From positions 8,093,049-8,157,048 of the forward strand of contig NW_024104365.1 of assembly GCF_003945595.2 (NCBI RefSeq): a stretch of DNA of 64,000 nucleotides, in the 5' to 3' direction. The position numbers were made by a program, and so were the translations under genes. The notes under the pieces were generated by a model that saw nothing but the letters and a program-made list of their open reading frames with translations, did no database searches and was not told the DNA's origin. This document shows, in pieces, positions 60,501 through 64,000 of the stretch (within the stretch, counting starts at the first letter, position 1; each line of letters begins with the position of its first letter). The stretch comes from Pipra filicauda. Lineage: Eukaryota; Chordata; Aves; Passeriformes; Pipridae.

Positions 60501-61995
60501 AGCCACCACTTCTCTGGGCAACCTGTGCTGGGGCCTCACCACCTTCACTGTAAAAGATATCTTTCTTAGAACTAATTTAAATCGACCCCCTTTTAGTTTA
60601 AAACCATCACTCCCCATCCTATCACTACAGTCCCTACTAAAATTTTATCCCCATCTTTCTTATAATCCCCCTTTAGGCACTGGAAGGGGCTCTCAGGTCT
60701 CCCCAGAGTCTTCTCTTCTCCGGGTTGAACACCCCCAGCTCTCTCATCAGTCTTTCCTCATAGAGGAGGTGCTCCAGCCCTTTGCTCATTGTAGCCCCTT
60801 TCCCTATCAAACCATGAAGAAACTGGTCTAATGTTGAAGCGGACAGTGTTCTGGAAAGCTCTGTTTCTTGATTGCATTCATCACCAAATGATTTTTGCCC
60901 TGCATTTCCACATGTGTTTCCTTGTTTGGACCTTCAGTTATTTGAACACCATACCTGGCTGGGGGGCACCAATTCTCCTGTTCTTGCCTACAGGCTCAAT
61001 GGTGCATCTGATTTGTTGGGGAGAGACATGCTTGACTTTACAGGGGACACCTGTGAGAAAGAAAAGGAGACAAATGTACTGTATGAGACTTGGAAACACA
61101 GCTGAGCTGTAGCATGACCCCATCTTAGAATCATAGAACTGCTTGGGTGGGAAAGGACCTTTAAAGATTGTATAGTCCAACTCCTGCCATGGGCAGGGAC
61201 AACTTCGATGAGATGAGGTTCCTCAAAGTCCCATCCAACCTGGTCTCAAACACTTCCAGGGATGGGGCAGCCACAGCTTCTCTTGGCAACCTGTGACATG
61301 GCCTCACCACCCTCATTGTATAAAAATTTCTTCCTAATATCACATCTAACCCTGTCCCCTGGCAGTGGGAAGCCATTCCCCCCTGTCCTGTCACTCCAGG
61401 CCTTTGTCCCAAGTCCCTCTCCAGCTCTCTTGGAGCCCCTTTAGGCACTGGAAAGGGCCCCCAGGTCTCCTTGGATCCTTCTCTTCTCCGGGTGAACACC
61501 CCCAGTTCTCCCAGCCTGTCTCCAGAGCAGAGGGGCTCCAGCCCTCAGAGCATCTTTGTGGCCTCGTCTGAACCTGCTCCAAGAGGTCCATGTCTTTCCT
61601 ATGTTAAGGACTCCTGAACTGGATGTGCTATTTTGGGTGGGGTCTCACAAGGCTGAAGGAAGGGACAGAATACCCTGCCTCAACTTTGTTTCTGAATGGG
61701 ATTAACAATTCTCTAGAAGCCTGGGCTGGTACTACCAGCAAGCAAAAGAGTTCATGCCCGCAGTCAGAATAACTGGAGCTTCCTGAAGGTGATTCCTACA
61801 ACTTCCACACTGTTATCACTAAACATTCCTTGGGTTTTGTGTTCAGGGCCATGATCACTGTGTTGAAAAACAAGTATTTCACATTTCTCTCACCTGCAGC
61901 AGTGACCTGCACCGGTTCCTCAAAGAAATCCCCCGTGACAGTGAGATCAGTGCCCCCTCCAAGGCTCCCTCCAGCTGGGAACACGGAGGCTATCT
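18441..61995 (-). CDS. PKHD1: PKHD1 (fibrocystin/polyductin), internal part, 24 exons (human-like exons 12-35)
   Basis: Fibrocystin is a very large type I membrane protein of primary cilia and basal bodies in renal and biliary epithelium. Its extracellular part is built of IPT/TIG, PA14, G8 and parallel beta-helix domains. Here 24 minus-strand pieces align in order with mammalian fibrocystin; distinctive stretches include [33 protein letters not shown] and [10 protein letters not shown]. Each piece is flanked by AG and GT, and codon phases join without conflict. The joined length is about 4,994 bases with no stop. PKHD1L1, the paralogue, is less likely because whole segments match fibrocystin nearly residue for residue and the 1.6-kb multi-TIG exon fits PKHD1. 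Exon numbers are inferred from human exon order and from recalled sizes of human exons 33 (144 bp) and 35 (151 bp), which match. The signal peptide, G8 domains, transmembrane segment and tail lie outside the window. Introns are included in this span. Confidence 0.95.
19399..19487 (+). mobile_element. CR1: CR1 LINE tail remnant
   Basis: Ends gaggtcttttccaatcttaa then tgactgtatgattca. The upstream tggtttagcgagcatggtgg is also CR1-derived. Confidence 0.85.
19844..20394 (-). mobile_element. CR1: CR1 LINE 3' fragment, about 550 bp
   Basis: Among the longest copies here. The body reaches the segments with ctctccagctctctgggag and gtgctggacagagtgatcca, further 5' than most others. Confidence 0.95.
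21315..21483 (+). mobile_element. CR1: CR1 LINE 3' end
   Basis: 169 bp from gttgcccagagaagctgtgg to ccaaaccactctgtgattct. Confidence 0.95.
22061..22115. repeat. 30-bp tandem duplication
   Basis: agttaaatttcaggg is followed by a T run and cc in both copies, 22061-22084 and 22091-22115. Confidence 0.88.
22761..23083 (+). mobile_element. CR1: CR1 LINE 3' fragment
   Basis: 320 bp. It includes gctagagagggacttttcac and the ttaggaagaaattcttta segment and ends accattctatgatttg. Confidence 0.95.
23321..23354 (+). repeat. G-rich tract, G-quadruplex-like
   Basis: Runs of four, nine and seven G separated by at and agaaagaa. The nine-base run can supply two of the four runs needed for a quadruplex. Confidence 0.8.
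23648..23912 (-). mobile_element. CR1: CR1 LINE 3' fragment
   Basis: The tail is gactatgctgagttggaagg. A 10-bp local repeat (cacaaggg / cacaagga) expands the usual cacaaggatcat motif. It ends about 115 bp from exon 34. Confidence 0.9.
24027..24240 (-). CDS. PKHD1: PKHD1 exon 34, end of IPT/TIG
   Basis: 214 bp, phase 1 to phase 2. The chosen acceptor is tcctgtctttgcag and the donor is ccag|gttagt. It encodes [19 protein letters not shown], then [20 protein letters not shown] and [11 protein letters not shown] second AG 51 bp further in (ctgtagag) would also keep the frame, but its pyrimidine tract is much poorer. Two CR1 copies flank the exon within about 120 bp. Confidence 0.88.
24302..24392 (+). 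mobile_element. CR1: CR1 LINE 3' end, short
   Basis: 91 bp ending ccaaactattccatgattct. It lies about 60 bp upstream of the exon 34 acceptor, opposite in strand to the gene. Confidence 0.92.
24858..25066 (+). mobile_element. CR1: CR1 LINE 3' end
   Basis: Includes ccatccctggaggtattcaa and ends cagcctaaatgattctttga. Confidence 0.88.
26638..26659. repeat. (CT)n microsatellite
   Basis: About ten CT units, tctctctctctctctctc. Confidence 0.92.
27497..27535 (-). mobile_element. CR1: Possible CR1 tail remnant
   Basis: Only ggtcattgagtccaacctct resembles the CR1 tail, and the terminal repeats are missing. It could be chance. Confidence 0.35.
28468..28600 (-). mobile_element. CR1: CR1 LINE 3' end
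   Basis: The tail is agaatcatagaatcatttca, then gttggaaaagccctctaaga, the subtype with the atcatttaggttgg-like tail. Confidence 0.93.
30335..30397 (+). mobile_element. CR1: CR1 LINE tail remnant
   Basis: About 60 bp: ggttggaactaggtgatctt to attctgtgattatatga. Confidence 0.85.
30811..30945 (-). mobile_element. CR1: CR1 LINE 3' end
   Basis: The tail is atcatttaggttggaaaaga, almost consensus, with an intact first 130 bp. Confidence 0.93.
31403..31655 (-). mobile_element. CR1: CR1 LINE 3' fragment
   Basis: The tail is gaatcattaaggctggaaaa. The body runs through the taatatctaatctaaacct segment. Confidence 0.93.
31935..32008 (-). mobile_element. CR1: CR1 LINE tail fragment
   Basis: Same tail variant (gaatcattaaggctggaaaa) as the copy at 31403. 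It lies 137 bp beyond the exon 33 donor in the intron. Confidence 0.9.
32145..32288 (-). CDS. PKHD1: PKHD1 exon 33, IPT/TIG
   Basis: 144 bp, phase 1 to phase 1. The acceptor is tttcccaag and the donor is catg|gtcagt. It encodes [19 protein letters not shown] then [16 protein letters not shown] and SCLAPRLH, a complete front half of a TIG. The length equals that of the human exon in this position as I recall it. The donor GTCAGT is acceptable but not strong. Confidence 0.92.
32289..32433 (-). other. Intron 32 (short)
   Basis: 145 bp between the large exon and exon 33, by far the shortest intron seen. It has a T-rich tract in sense orientation ahead of the cccaag acceptor. No repeat is present. 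Confidence 0.85.
32434..34047 (-). CDS. PKHD1: PKHD1 exon 32, 1.6-kb exon with about six IPT/TIG repeats
   Basis: 1,614 bp, phase 1 to phase 1, about 538 codons without a stop. The acceptor is tttactcctag and the donor is tggg|gtaagt. TIG openings are visible as [55 protein letters not shown] and [14 protein letters not shown], with a more diverged last one near [10 protein letters not shown]. Paired cysteines recur in each repeat (for example [39 protein letters not shown]). Human PKHD1 has one similarly large exon in this position, which anchors the exon numbering. Many NXS/T sites are present, as expected of an extracellular glycoprotein. Confidence 0.97.
34128..34169 (+). mobile_element. 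CR1: CR1 LINE tail remnant
   Basis: Only gtgatctttaaggtccctt and acccagaccattctatga survive. It lies 80 bp from the acceptor of the 1.6-kb PKHD1 exon. Confidence 0.88.
34530..34730 (-). mobile_element. CR1: CR1 LINE 3' end
   Basis: The tail is cgatcacagaatggtttggg. The body runs to the ccttcacagtaaagag segment. Confidence 0.94.
36023..36090 (-). CDS. PKHD1: PKHD1 exon 31, short exon between TIG domains
   Basis: 68 bp, phase 2 to phase 1. The acceptor is tgttttgcag and the donor is ctgg|gtaaac. It encodes [20 protein letters not shown] then FLG, the inter-domain strand plus the EIFSVEP opening of the next [12 protein letters not shown] follows directly in the large exon. It was found by searching for an exon that converts phase 2 to phase 1 between 34 and 37.5 kb. 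It is the only candidate that fits sequence and phase. Confidence 0.9.
36091..37571 (-). other. Intron 30
   Basis: 1.5 kb with one short CR1 tail at 36279. The rest is unique; the 37080-37430 part is T-rich and holds no recognisable feature. Confidence 0.85.
36279..36357 (-). mobile_element. CR1: CR1 LINE tail fragment
   Basis: aaatcatggaatggtttagg followed by ttggaagggaccttaaaga. Truncated after about 80 bp. Confidence 0.92.
37572..37767 (-). CDS. PKHD1: PKHD1 exon 30, IPT/TIG
   Basis: 196 bp, phase 1 to phase 2. The acceptor is cctctgcag and the donor is acag|gtgagt. It encodes a TIG body with [20 protein letters not shown] and [20 protein letters not shown], ending ITIASNR. The pattern of a bound-strand end followed by [10 protein letters not shown] is typical of this TIG class. 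NVS and NVT are potential glycosylation sites. Confidence 0.92.
38296..38865. mobile_element. Avian endogenous retrovirus LTR-like element (probable solo LTR)
   Basis: About 570 bp resembling a repeat family that is common in many bird genomes and is annotated as an endogenous-retrovirus LTR. Recognisable segments are tttaaccccaaccagcaact, cccatgggcaggcaggtgtt, gagcatgatgtcatatggtc and ttttcagcacaaagccaaa. No gag, pol or env reading frame lies beside it, so it is most simply a solo LTR or a fragment. The family assignment is from memory, and the exact ends and orientation are not determined. Confidence 0.6.
39899..39909 (+). repeat. 11-base G run
   Basis: A homopolymer in otherwise unique intron sequence, likely variable between individuals. 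Confidence 0.9.
40776..40911 (-). CDS. PKHD1: PKHD1 exon 29, IPT/TIG
   Basis: 136 bp, phase 0 to phase 1. The acceptor is ctttctag and the donor is gcag|gtgaaa. It encodes [20 protein letters not shown], the closing strands of one TIG, then [20 protein letters not shown], a TIG opening with a YDPSLNP motif. It has no long ORF signature and was found from phase and position. Upstream TIG boundaries and both splice sites support it. Confidence 0.9.
41447..41577 (-). CDS. PKHD1: PKHD1 exon 28, IPT/TIG
   Basis: 131 bp, phase 1 to phase 0. The acceptor is tgtttttcag and the donor is tcgg|gtaaga. It encodes [20 protein letters not shown] and [11 protein letters not shown], aligned with human GLWATIRGSGFNGVSLVLFG and SSTIQCKVPPR. 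It is the middle strand set of a TIG that began in exon 27. Confidence 0.95.
44270..44518 (-). mobile_element. CR1: CR1 LINE 3' fragment with internal expansion
   Basis: The tail is ggatcatttaggttggaaaa. Near 44320-44355 the motif ttaactcag/ttaactg is repeated, inserting about 25 bases not seen in the other copies. Confidence 0.9.
44746..44888 (-). mobile_element. CR1: CR1 LINE 3' end
   Basis: The tail is tcacagaatatgctgacttg. It lies 100 bp beyond the exon 27 donor. Confidence 0.9.
44989..45267 (-). CDS. PKHD1: PKHD1 exon 27, IPT/TIG
   Basis: 279 bp, phase 1 to phase 1. The acceptor is tcccttcag and the donor is attg|gtaggt. It encodes a TIG body ([20 protein letters not shown], then [20 protein letters not shown]) and ends [17 protein letters not shown], which opens the next TIG. 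Human has [20 protein letters not shown] and VKPRLDMVEP. MLNETK carries a potential N-glycosylation site. Confidence 0.95.
45268..46163 (-). other. Intron 26
   Basis: 0.9 kb, about half of it one long minus-oriented CR1 fragment (45551-45985). Confidence 0.85.
45551..45985 (-). mobile_element. CR1: CR1 LINE 3' fragment, about 435 bp
   Basis: The tail is catagaattgcagaacaatt, then aaggttgtaaaagacct. The body extends to ccctactctggacacactt. Confidence 0.92.
46164..46269 (-). CDS. PKHD1: PKHD1 exon 26, entry to IPT/TIG array
   Basis: 106 bp, phase 0 to phase 1. The acceptor is ctgtctccag and the donor is tcag|gtaacg. It encodes [20 protein letters not shown] and TPTVSHVEY, aligned with human VVRVNDVPAHCPGSCSFQY. 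The CSGSCSF cysteines mark the end of the preceding domain, and TPTVSHVEY is a typical start of the next TIG. Confidence 0.95.
46270..47821 (-). other. Intron 25
   Basis: 1.55 kb without any CR1. Two plus-strand open frames of 121 and 131 codons (47018-47383, 47393-47788) lie here. I recognise neither, and both are probably chance. Confidence 0.8.
47822..47944 (-). CDS. PKHD1: PKHD1 exon 25
   Basis: 123 bp, phase 0 to phase 0. The acceptor is ttctttgccag and the donor is acag|gtgagt. It encodes [20 protein letters not shown] followed by ATPNNKTQ, nearly identical to human [20 protein letters not shown]. It leads into the IPT/TIG array. Confidence 0.97.
48383..48567 (-). CDS. PKHD1: PKHD1 exon 24
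   Basis: 185 bp, phase 1 to phase 0. The acceptor is tctcttgcag. It encodes [17 protein letters not shown] and [20 protein letters not shown], aligned with human DVPVQISAHHLHQLLQN and [20 protein letters not shown]. The donor fixed by phase and homology is ccgt|gtacag, which is weaker than the consensus at -1 and +3 to +4. A shifted donor would break the frame with exon 25. Confidence 0.93.
48735..48965 (-). mobile_element. CR1: CR1 LINE 3' fragment
   Basis: The tail is gatcatagaattatagaatt, with about 10 extra bases before ggtttgggttggaaagga. The body is intact to the taatctagtctgaag-like segment. Confidence 0.94.
49338..49403. repeat. 33-bp tandem duplication
   Basis: Two adjacent copies (49338-49370 and 49371-49403) start tcttcagttaaa and end aatcttaagtaaca. 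They differ at two bases (aa versus gg in the middle), so the duplication is recent. Confidence 0.93.
49993..50158 (-). mobile_element. CR1: CR1 LINE 3' end
   Basis: The tail is tcacagaatcacagaatggt. It stops at cacagcttctctggcagc, about 55 bp from the exon 23 donor. Confidence 0.94.
50212..50366 (-). CDS. PKHD1: PKHD1 exon 23
   Basis: 155 bp, phase 2 to phase 1. The acceptor is tgtcccacag and the donor is ccag|gtaaga. It encodes [17 protein letters not shown] and [19 protein letters not shown], aligned with human TSPPLGGHFRIQLPNTVIS. A minus-strand CR1 lies about 55 bp beyond its donor, inside the following intron. Confidence 0.94.
50367..52741 (-). other. Intron 22
   Basis: 2.4 kb with one CR1 fragment at 50.8 kb. 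The unique part 50915-52740 shows nothing recognisable. Confidence 0.85.
50799..50912 (-). mobile_element. CR1: CR1 LINE 3' end
   Basis: The tail is tagaattgtagaatcattaa, then ggttggaaaatacccccaag. Confidence 0.92.
52742..52880 (-). CDS. PKHD1: PKHD1 exon 22
   Basis: 139 bp, phase 1 to phase 2. The acceptor is tttcttccag and the donor is caag|gtaggg. It encodes [19 protein letters not shown] then WLVSGCG, matching human [19 protein letters not shown] and WLAGCG. It was found from the missing codon phase between its neighbours, and no minus-strand open frame flags it. Confidence 0.94.
53008..53182 (-). mobile_element. CR1: CR1 LINE 3' end
   Basis: The tail is agaattacagaatcatttag, then gctggaaaagcctcctaaga. 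The T-rich tract just left of it (52978-53000) is not part of CR1. Confidence 0.92.
53400..53569 (-). CDS. PKHD1: PKHD1 exon 21
   Basis: 170 bp, phase 2 to phase 1. The acceptor is gtcttccag and the donor is attg|gtaaag. It encodes [23 protein letters not shown] and [15 protein letters not shown], aligned with human WQFDCTDLWETC, NSPVLVHQINL and GLFYVDEIIIADTNV. Confidence 0.95.
53570..54645 (-). other. Intron 20
   Basis: 1.1 kb with one CR1 at 53758-53942. The part next to exon 20 is unique with no visible feature. Confidence 0.85.
53758..53942 (-). mobile_element. CR1: CR1 LINE 3' end
   Basis: The tail is agaatcacagaattatttgg. The body runs to the cctcaccaccctcacagg segment. Confidence 0.93.
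54646..54776 (-). CDS. PKHD1: PKHD1 exon 20
   Basis: 131 bp, phase 0 to phase 2. The acceptor is ttttgcag and the donor is aaag|gtatcc. It encodes [20 protein letters not shown] followed by a cysteine-containing KNFTCLWDF, aligned with human [20 protein letters not shown] and KNTTCDWSL. NFT is a potential N-glycosylation site at the same place as the human NTT. Confidence 0.94.
54777..55570 (-). other. Intron 19
   Basis: 0.8 kb containing a plus-oriented CR1 body that lacks the 3' tail (54894-55150). The remainder is unique. Confidence 0.85.
54894..55150 (+). mobile_element. CR1: CR1 LINE internal fragment without tail
   Basis: It starts gggtgttcagcctggagcag and includes ttaggaagaatttcttctct, then stops at aagtgttcagggccaagct. 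The 3' terminal part is missing, which is unusual for this window. Confidence 0.92.
55571..55713 (-). CDS. PKHD1: PKHD1 exon 19
   Basis: 143 bp, phase 1 to phase 0. The acceptor is atctgtcag and the donor is acat|gtaagt. It encodes [19 protein letters not shown] and ends RYDLTEYTH, matching human [19 protein letters not shown] and YRLDQYTH. No long open frame covers it, so it would be missed by an ORF scan. Confidence 0.95.
55867..55988 (+). mobile_element. CR1: CR1 LINE 3' end
   Basis: Ends ttaatgatccttgtgggttc then cttccaactcaggg. This is the sense version of the tail type seen at 15841 and 23648. Confidence 0.9.
56200..56293 (-). CDS. PKHD1: PKHD1 exon 18
   Basis: 94 bp, phase 0 to phase 1. 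The acceptor is tttttaag and the donor is ggag|gtagtg. It encodes [17 protein letters not shown] and ends HDGFEKG, aligned with human LIQTTIEELLAVKCKLEP and LGFERG. It is too short and too diverged to be called without the gene context, but its phases fit both neighbours. Confidence 0.88.
56294..56917 (-). other. Intron 17
   Basis: 0.6 kb of unique sequence with an AT-rich stretch near 56440-56480. No repeat is recognised. Confidence 0.8.
56918..57007 (-). CDS. PKHD1: PKHD1 exon 17
   Basis: 90 bp, phase 0 to phase 0. The acceptor is tgcttgccag and the donor is ccag|gtaggt. It encodes [16 protein letters not shown] and ends IPTNATAHQ, aligned with human VLNVSGRGNFFLTWDN and IPANATAH. The ATG at its first codon is an internal methionine, not a start. 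Confidence 0.93.
57008..57594 (-). other. Intron 16
   Basis: 0.6 kb of unique sequence. A short local repetition of an aatgtgtaaa-like string near 57380-57412 is the only structure seen. Confidence 0.75.
57595..57870 (-). CDS. PKHD1: PKHD1 exon 16, end of PA14 domain
   Basis: 276 bp, phase 0 to phase 0 (92 codons). The acceptor is ctgcacacag and the donor is ccag|gtcagt. It includes [20 protein letters not shown] and [17 protein letters not shown], matching human [20 protein letters not shown] and [13 protein letters not shown]. The exon begins GTGAGA, so the acceptor is fused to a donor-like CAG|GTGAGA. A CR1 element ends about 24 bases upstream and probably supplies the branch point. Confidence 0.97.
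57895..58001 (-). mobile_element. CR1: CR1 LINE 3' end next to exon 16
   Basis: 107 bp with tail tcacagaatggtttgggttg. In gene sense it is the end of intron 15, and its terminal repeat merges with the branch-point region of exon 16. Confidence 0.95.
58012..58256 (+). mobile_element. CR1: CR1 LINE 3' fragment, inverted partner
   Basis: 245 bp ending acccaaatcattctaggttt. Its last 105 bases are the reverse complement of the copy at 57895 apart from scattered mismatches. Confidence 0.95.
58756..58870 (-). CDS. PKHD1: PKHD1 exon 15, PA14 core
   Basis: 115 bp, phase 2 to phase 0. The acceptor is tttgcttag and the donor is taag|gtatta. It encodes [20 protein letters not shown] followed by [14 protein letters not shown]. 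This is the sugar-binding-like PA14 signature and nearly identical to human fibrocystin. It is one of the two segments that identify the gene most strongly. Confidence 0.97.
58871..59703 (-). other. Intron 14
   Basis: 0.8 kb of unique sequence with no CR1. No other structure was recognised. Confidence 0.8.
59704..59839 (-). CDS. PKHD1: PKHD1 exon 14, start of PA14 region
   Basis: 136 bp, phase 1 to phase 2. The acceptor is actttctag and the donor is tcag|gtactc. It encodes [10 protein letters not shown], then [14 protein letters not shown], matching human RGLLFEV and PGYRWQIVPNASSP. The 3' part ([12 protein letters not shown]) is less conserved. The exon is masked on the plus strand by an unrelated open frame, so it is easily missed in a simple ORF scan. 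Confidence 0.93.
59840..60954 (-). other. Intron 13
   Basis: 1.1 kb. A long minus-oriented CR1 fragment takes up 60359-60792, and the rest is unique. Confidence 0.85.
60359..60792 (-). mobile_element. CR1: CR1 LINE 3' fragment, about 430 bp
   Basis: The tail is agaatcatagaatgggttgg. The body reaches ctctcatcagtctttcctca. Confidence 0.95.
60955..61050 (-). CDS. PKHD1: PKHD1 exon 13, end of IPT/TIG domain
   Basis: 96 bp, phase 1 to phase 1. The acceptor is ttctcacag and the donor is ccag|gtatgg. The translation starts [20 protein letters not shown], with the two cysteines that usually bridge the second half of an IPT/TIG domain. The human equivalent has PCDIRHVSPRKIECT. CR1 copies lie on both sides, the nearer one about 75 bp upstream of the acceptor. 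Confidence 0.95.
61051..61893 (-). other. Intron 12
   Basis: 0.8 kb, two thirds of which is one long CR1 fragment (61126-61680). Confidence 0.85.
61126..61680 (-). mobile_element. CR1: CR1 LINE 3' fragment, about 555 bp
   Basis: The tail is agaatcatagaactgcttgg. It extends to gtggggtctcacaaggctga, the furthest 5' sequence of any copy here. Confidence 0.95.
61894..61995 (-). CDS. PKHD1: PKHD1 exon 12, IPT/TIG domain start
   Basis: 102 bp, entering in phase 1 and leaving in phase 1. The acceptor follows a pyrimidine-rich tract ending ccctgcag and the donor is gcag|gtgaga. It encodes [20 protein letters not shown], the typical opening of an IPT/TIG fold, aligned with the fibrocystin TIG that precedes the PA14 domain. 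It is the most 5' exon I can support; exon 11 was not found in the 2 kb to its right. Confidence 0.93.
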
Positions 61996-62307
61996 CTGCA
62001 GGGGAAGGAAAAGGGGGATCTGAAAACAAGCATTGGAAAATTAACCCCAGCCCTATTTCTGTGAAAGCCTGCAGTGCACTTGCACTGTTTCCAGCCAGAG
62101 CAGCTCCTGTGAATGAAACCAATATCTCACTGATCCTTCCCGGGCATTTGACAGCCGCTGGGACTACACCAGGAATGAACAACACGGAGAACTTGGCTGC
62201 ATGACAGGAGAAACACTGCAGTACTTGGGCTGTTACTTGGCAGTGGCTGCATCTGTCACGCTCAGATTGCAAACTGGTCTATCCTGTGCTATTGAGGAGC
62301 TCTGAAG

Positions 62308-62324
62308 AAAAAAAAAAAAAAAAA
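62308..62324. repeat. 17-base A run
   Basis: In gene sense this is a 17-base T run within intron 11, about 310 bp upstream of exon 12. Confidence 0.9.
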
Positions 62325-63065
62325 GATGGAATTAAAACAGTTTTAATCCTTTTGACCTCTTCTGACTCACTTCTCAATTTAACCCATAGGTTTAAATGTT
62401 ACCACACTTTCCAATCATCTGACATCTAAGTGTCCACTTCATGACTATGAGATTCTTTCAGGATTTTATCTGCTGCAGTCATGTCCCTCCACACTGGAAA
62501 ACTGTTTTTCCCTTTGATGACATTTTATCAATTTGGACTCAGATTGTCTTAGTTTAACCACCCAGCTGTACTTGTCTAGATCTGAAAAAAAATAAAAAAG
62601 ACTAATAAAAACTGGTGAGGGATGCTGATCTATATCTGCTTTTTCATTGTTAAATCTGTTGCTTAATCTTTGATTTTACAATATTGACTACTGGCTAGCA
62701 CAGTACAGTCTACTGGATAGATCTGGCAGATCTTTCTGCTTGTGCTCTGCCCATAGACAAATTCATACAGTTATTTTAATGTGCCTCAACTTGTAAATAA
62801 CGACATTCAATTATCCTCCTTTACAAAGTGTTTTCAATTTATGGATGAAACAAGCAGTATGTTATAAACAATATACAAAACATAGACATGTATTGGCTAC
62901 ATGGGGCTTTTTATACAAAAAAAGCTTTTGTTAACTCTTGAACCAAGATTCTCAGATGCAGCTCATAAGGTATTAATGCATTTATTACATCAATTTCAGT
63001 GAATTTAATATCAAAAAATTGGTGGCACCTTGCTGGGGACCTCTACAGGTGAACCAAGTGGTCTT

Positions 63066-63333
63066 TCAGTGGTTTGGGTTGGAAGGGGCATTAAAGATCA
63101 TTCCAACCCCCTGCCATGGGCAGGAACACCTTCCACTACACCAGGTTGTTTCAAATCCTGGCCAACCTGGCCTTGGACGTTTCCAGAGATGGGGCAGCCA
63201 CAGCTTTTCTGGGTAACCTGTGCCAGGGCCTCACTACCCTCACAGTAAACAATTTTCTCGTAACATCCAGTCTAAATCTCTCCTTTTTCAAGTTCAAACC
63301 CATTACCCCTTGTCCCATCACTCTGTCCATGTA
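63066..63333 (-). mobile_element. CR1: CR1 LINE 3' fragment
   Basis: The terminal repeats are lost, and it starts at cagtggtttgggttggaagg. The body runs to cttgtcccatcactctgtcc. Confidence 0.94.
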
Positions 63334-64000
63334 AATCTTTAGTGCTATTTGCATATGACCATAACCTCAAGCAGATGTTCAGTATTTCATTGCCTCCTGC
63401 CTACAATAGAGCTGGAAAAGTCACATGTAGGTTATTTTTAATGAGTCTTAAATCATTTTATAAACTAATGGTGCAGTAAACCTGCCATTCACCACTTATC
63501 CAGTACTCAATTCTTGGAGTGGCTGAACATCATCTCCTTGTTGCTGATGTGCAAGTTATCTCAAGTTCTACATTTCTAAAATCTCAACCCTATCAAACAC
63601 AGAGTGATTTACAGGGCAGAAGTTTCTGTAGGTGCAAAATCTCAAGTCTACAACTGATCTGATAAGAAAAGGAAGAACAATAAAGCAACATCATTCCAAG
63701 CCATGCCATACTGCTGTTCTGTGGCTGGCTTTCTTAGGTTAGGCTGCCCAAAACAGAGTCAAACATATCCCTGTCCAAGAGGAACACTAAGTCACTGGGG
63801 ATGTTAGAGGCAGCACACCCCACCTTAGCACATAAATCTGCTTATCTTGAAATTTTTGATCTGCAGCTTTTGGCTTAGTCAAACCCATACCAGAGGAGTG
63901 GCACTGCAAGATGAGGACACAACAGGATTGCATCCCTGGGAAAAGCAACAGGGAGAAGTCCTTTCCTAGACCACGCCAGCACTTCCAGAAAACGCTGCAG

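Larger units (their letters stand above)
61996..64000 (-). other. Intron 11 (partial)
   Basis: 2 kb upstream of exon 12. It contains an A run at 62308 and a CR1 at 63066. I saw no match to the fibrocystin segment expected from exon 11, so that exon probably lies beyond the window. Confidence 0.7.

Noticed and set aside
18441..61995. Assignment to the paralogue PKHD1L1
   Set aside because: Long segments match fibrocystin closely (exons 15, 16, 19, 25), and the large multi-TIG exon lies where PKHD1 has it.
61796..62272. 158-codon minus-strand ORF taken as one exon
   Set aside because: Only the part 61894-61995 matches fibrocystin. The rest is intron on either side of clear splice sites.
63820..63960. 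Possible PKHD1 exon 11 (LQC-containing frame after a cttgcag-like acceptor on the minus strand)
   Set aside because: Only scattered residues resemble fibrocystin and the available donor gives phase 2, while exon 12 needs phase 1.

Overview
The window is a piece of bird nuclear genome. About 44 fragments of the avian LINE CR1 lie on both strands, together roughly 13% of the bases by hand estimate, and nearly all keep the CR1 3' end. A copy of an avian endogenous-retrovirus LTR family lies at 38.3-38.9 kb. That LTR makes a neoavian bird, possibly a songbird, more likely than a chicken, but this is inference.

One protein gene is recognisable: PKHD1 (fibrocystin/polyductin), transcribed on the minus strand, so its 5' side lies at high coordinates. 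I traced 24 consecutive coding exons by matching translated pieces to mammalian fibrocystin and by requiring AG/GT boundaries and continuous codon phase. The most upstream exon is at 61894-61995 and the most downstream at 18441-18591. The joined exons give about 4,994 coding bases with no stop or frameshift. By comparison with the human gene they correspond to exons 12-35. Exons 1-11 should lie beyond 64000. Exon 36 onward should lie left of position 1, or unrecognised inside 1-18440.

The encoded part of the protein is extracellular. It runs from an IPT/TIG domain (exons 12-13) through a PA14 domain (exons 14-16) and a linker (exons 17-24) to a long series of IPT/TIG repeats (exons 25-35). 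About six of these repeats are packed into one 1.6-kb exon at 32434-34047. Fibrocystin is a large type I membrane protein of primary cilia and basal bodies, and human PKHD1 is mutated in autosomal recessive polycystic kidney disease.

Layout: 1-18440 is the partial intron 35, with CR1 copies, A-rich and pyrimidine tracts and two unique AT-rich blocks that look like possible conserved non-coding DNA. 18-34 kb holds exons 35-32 with long introns. 36-62 kb holds exons 31-12, more densely spaced. 62-64 kb is the partial intron 11. I found no RNA gene, CRISPR array, second protein gene or novel system. Exon numbers follow the human gene from memory and are an inference.
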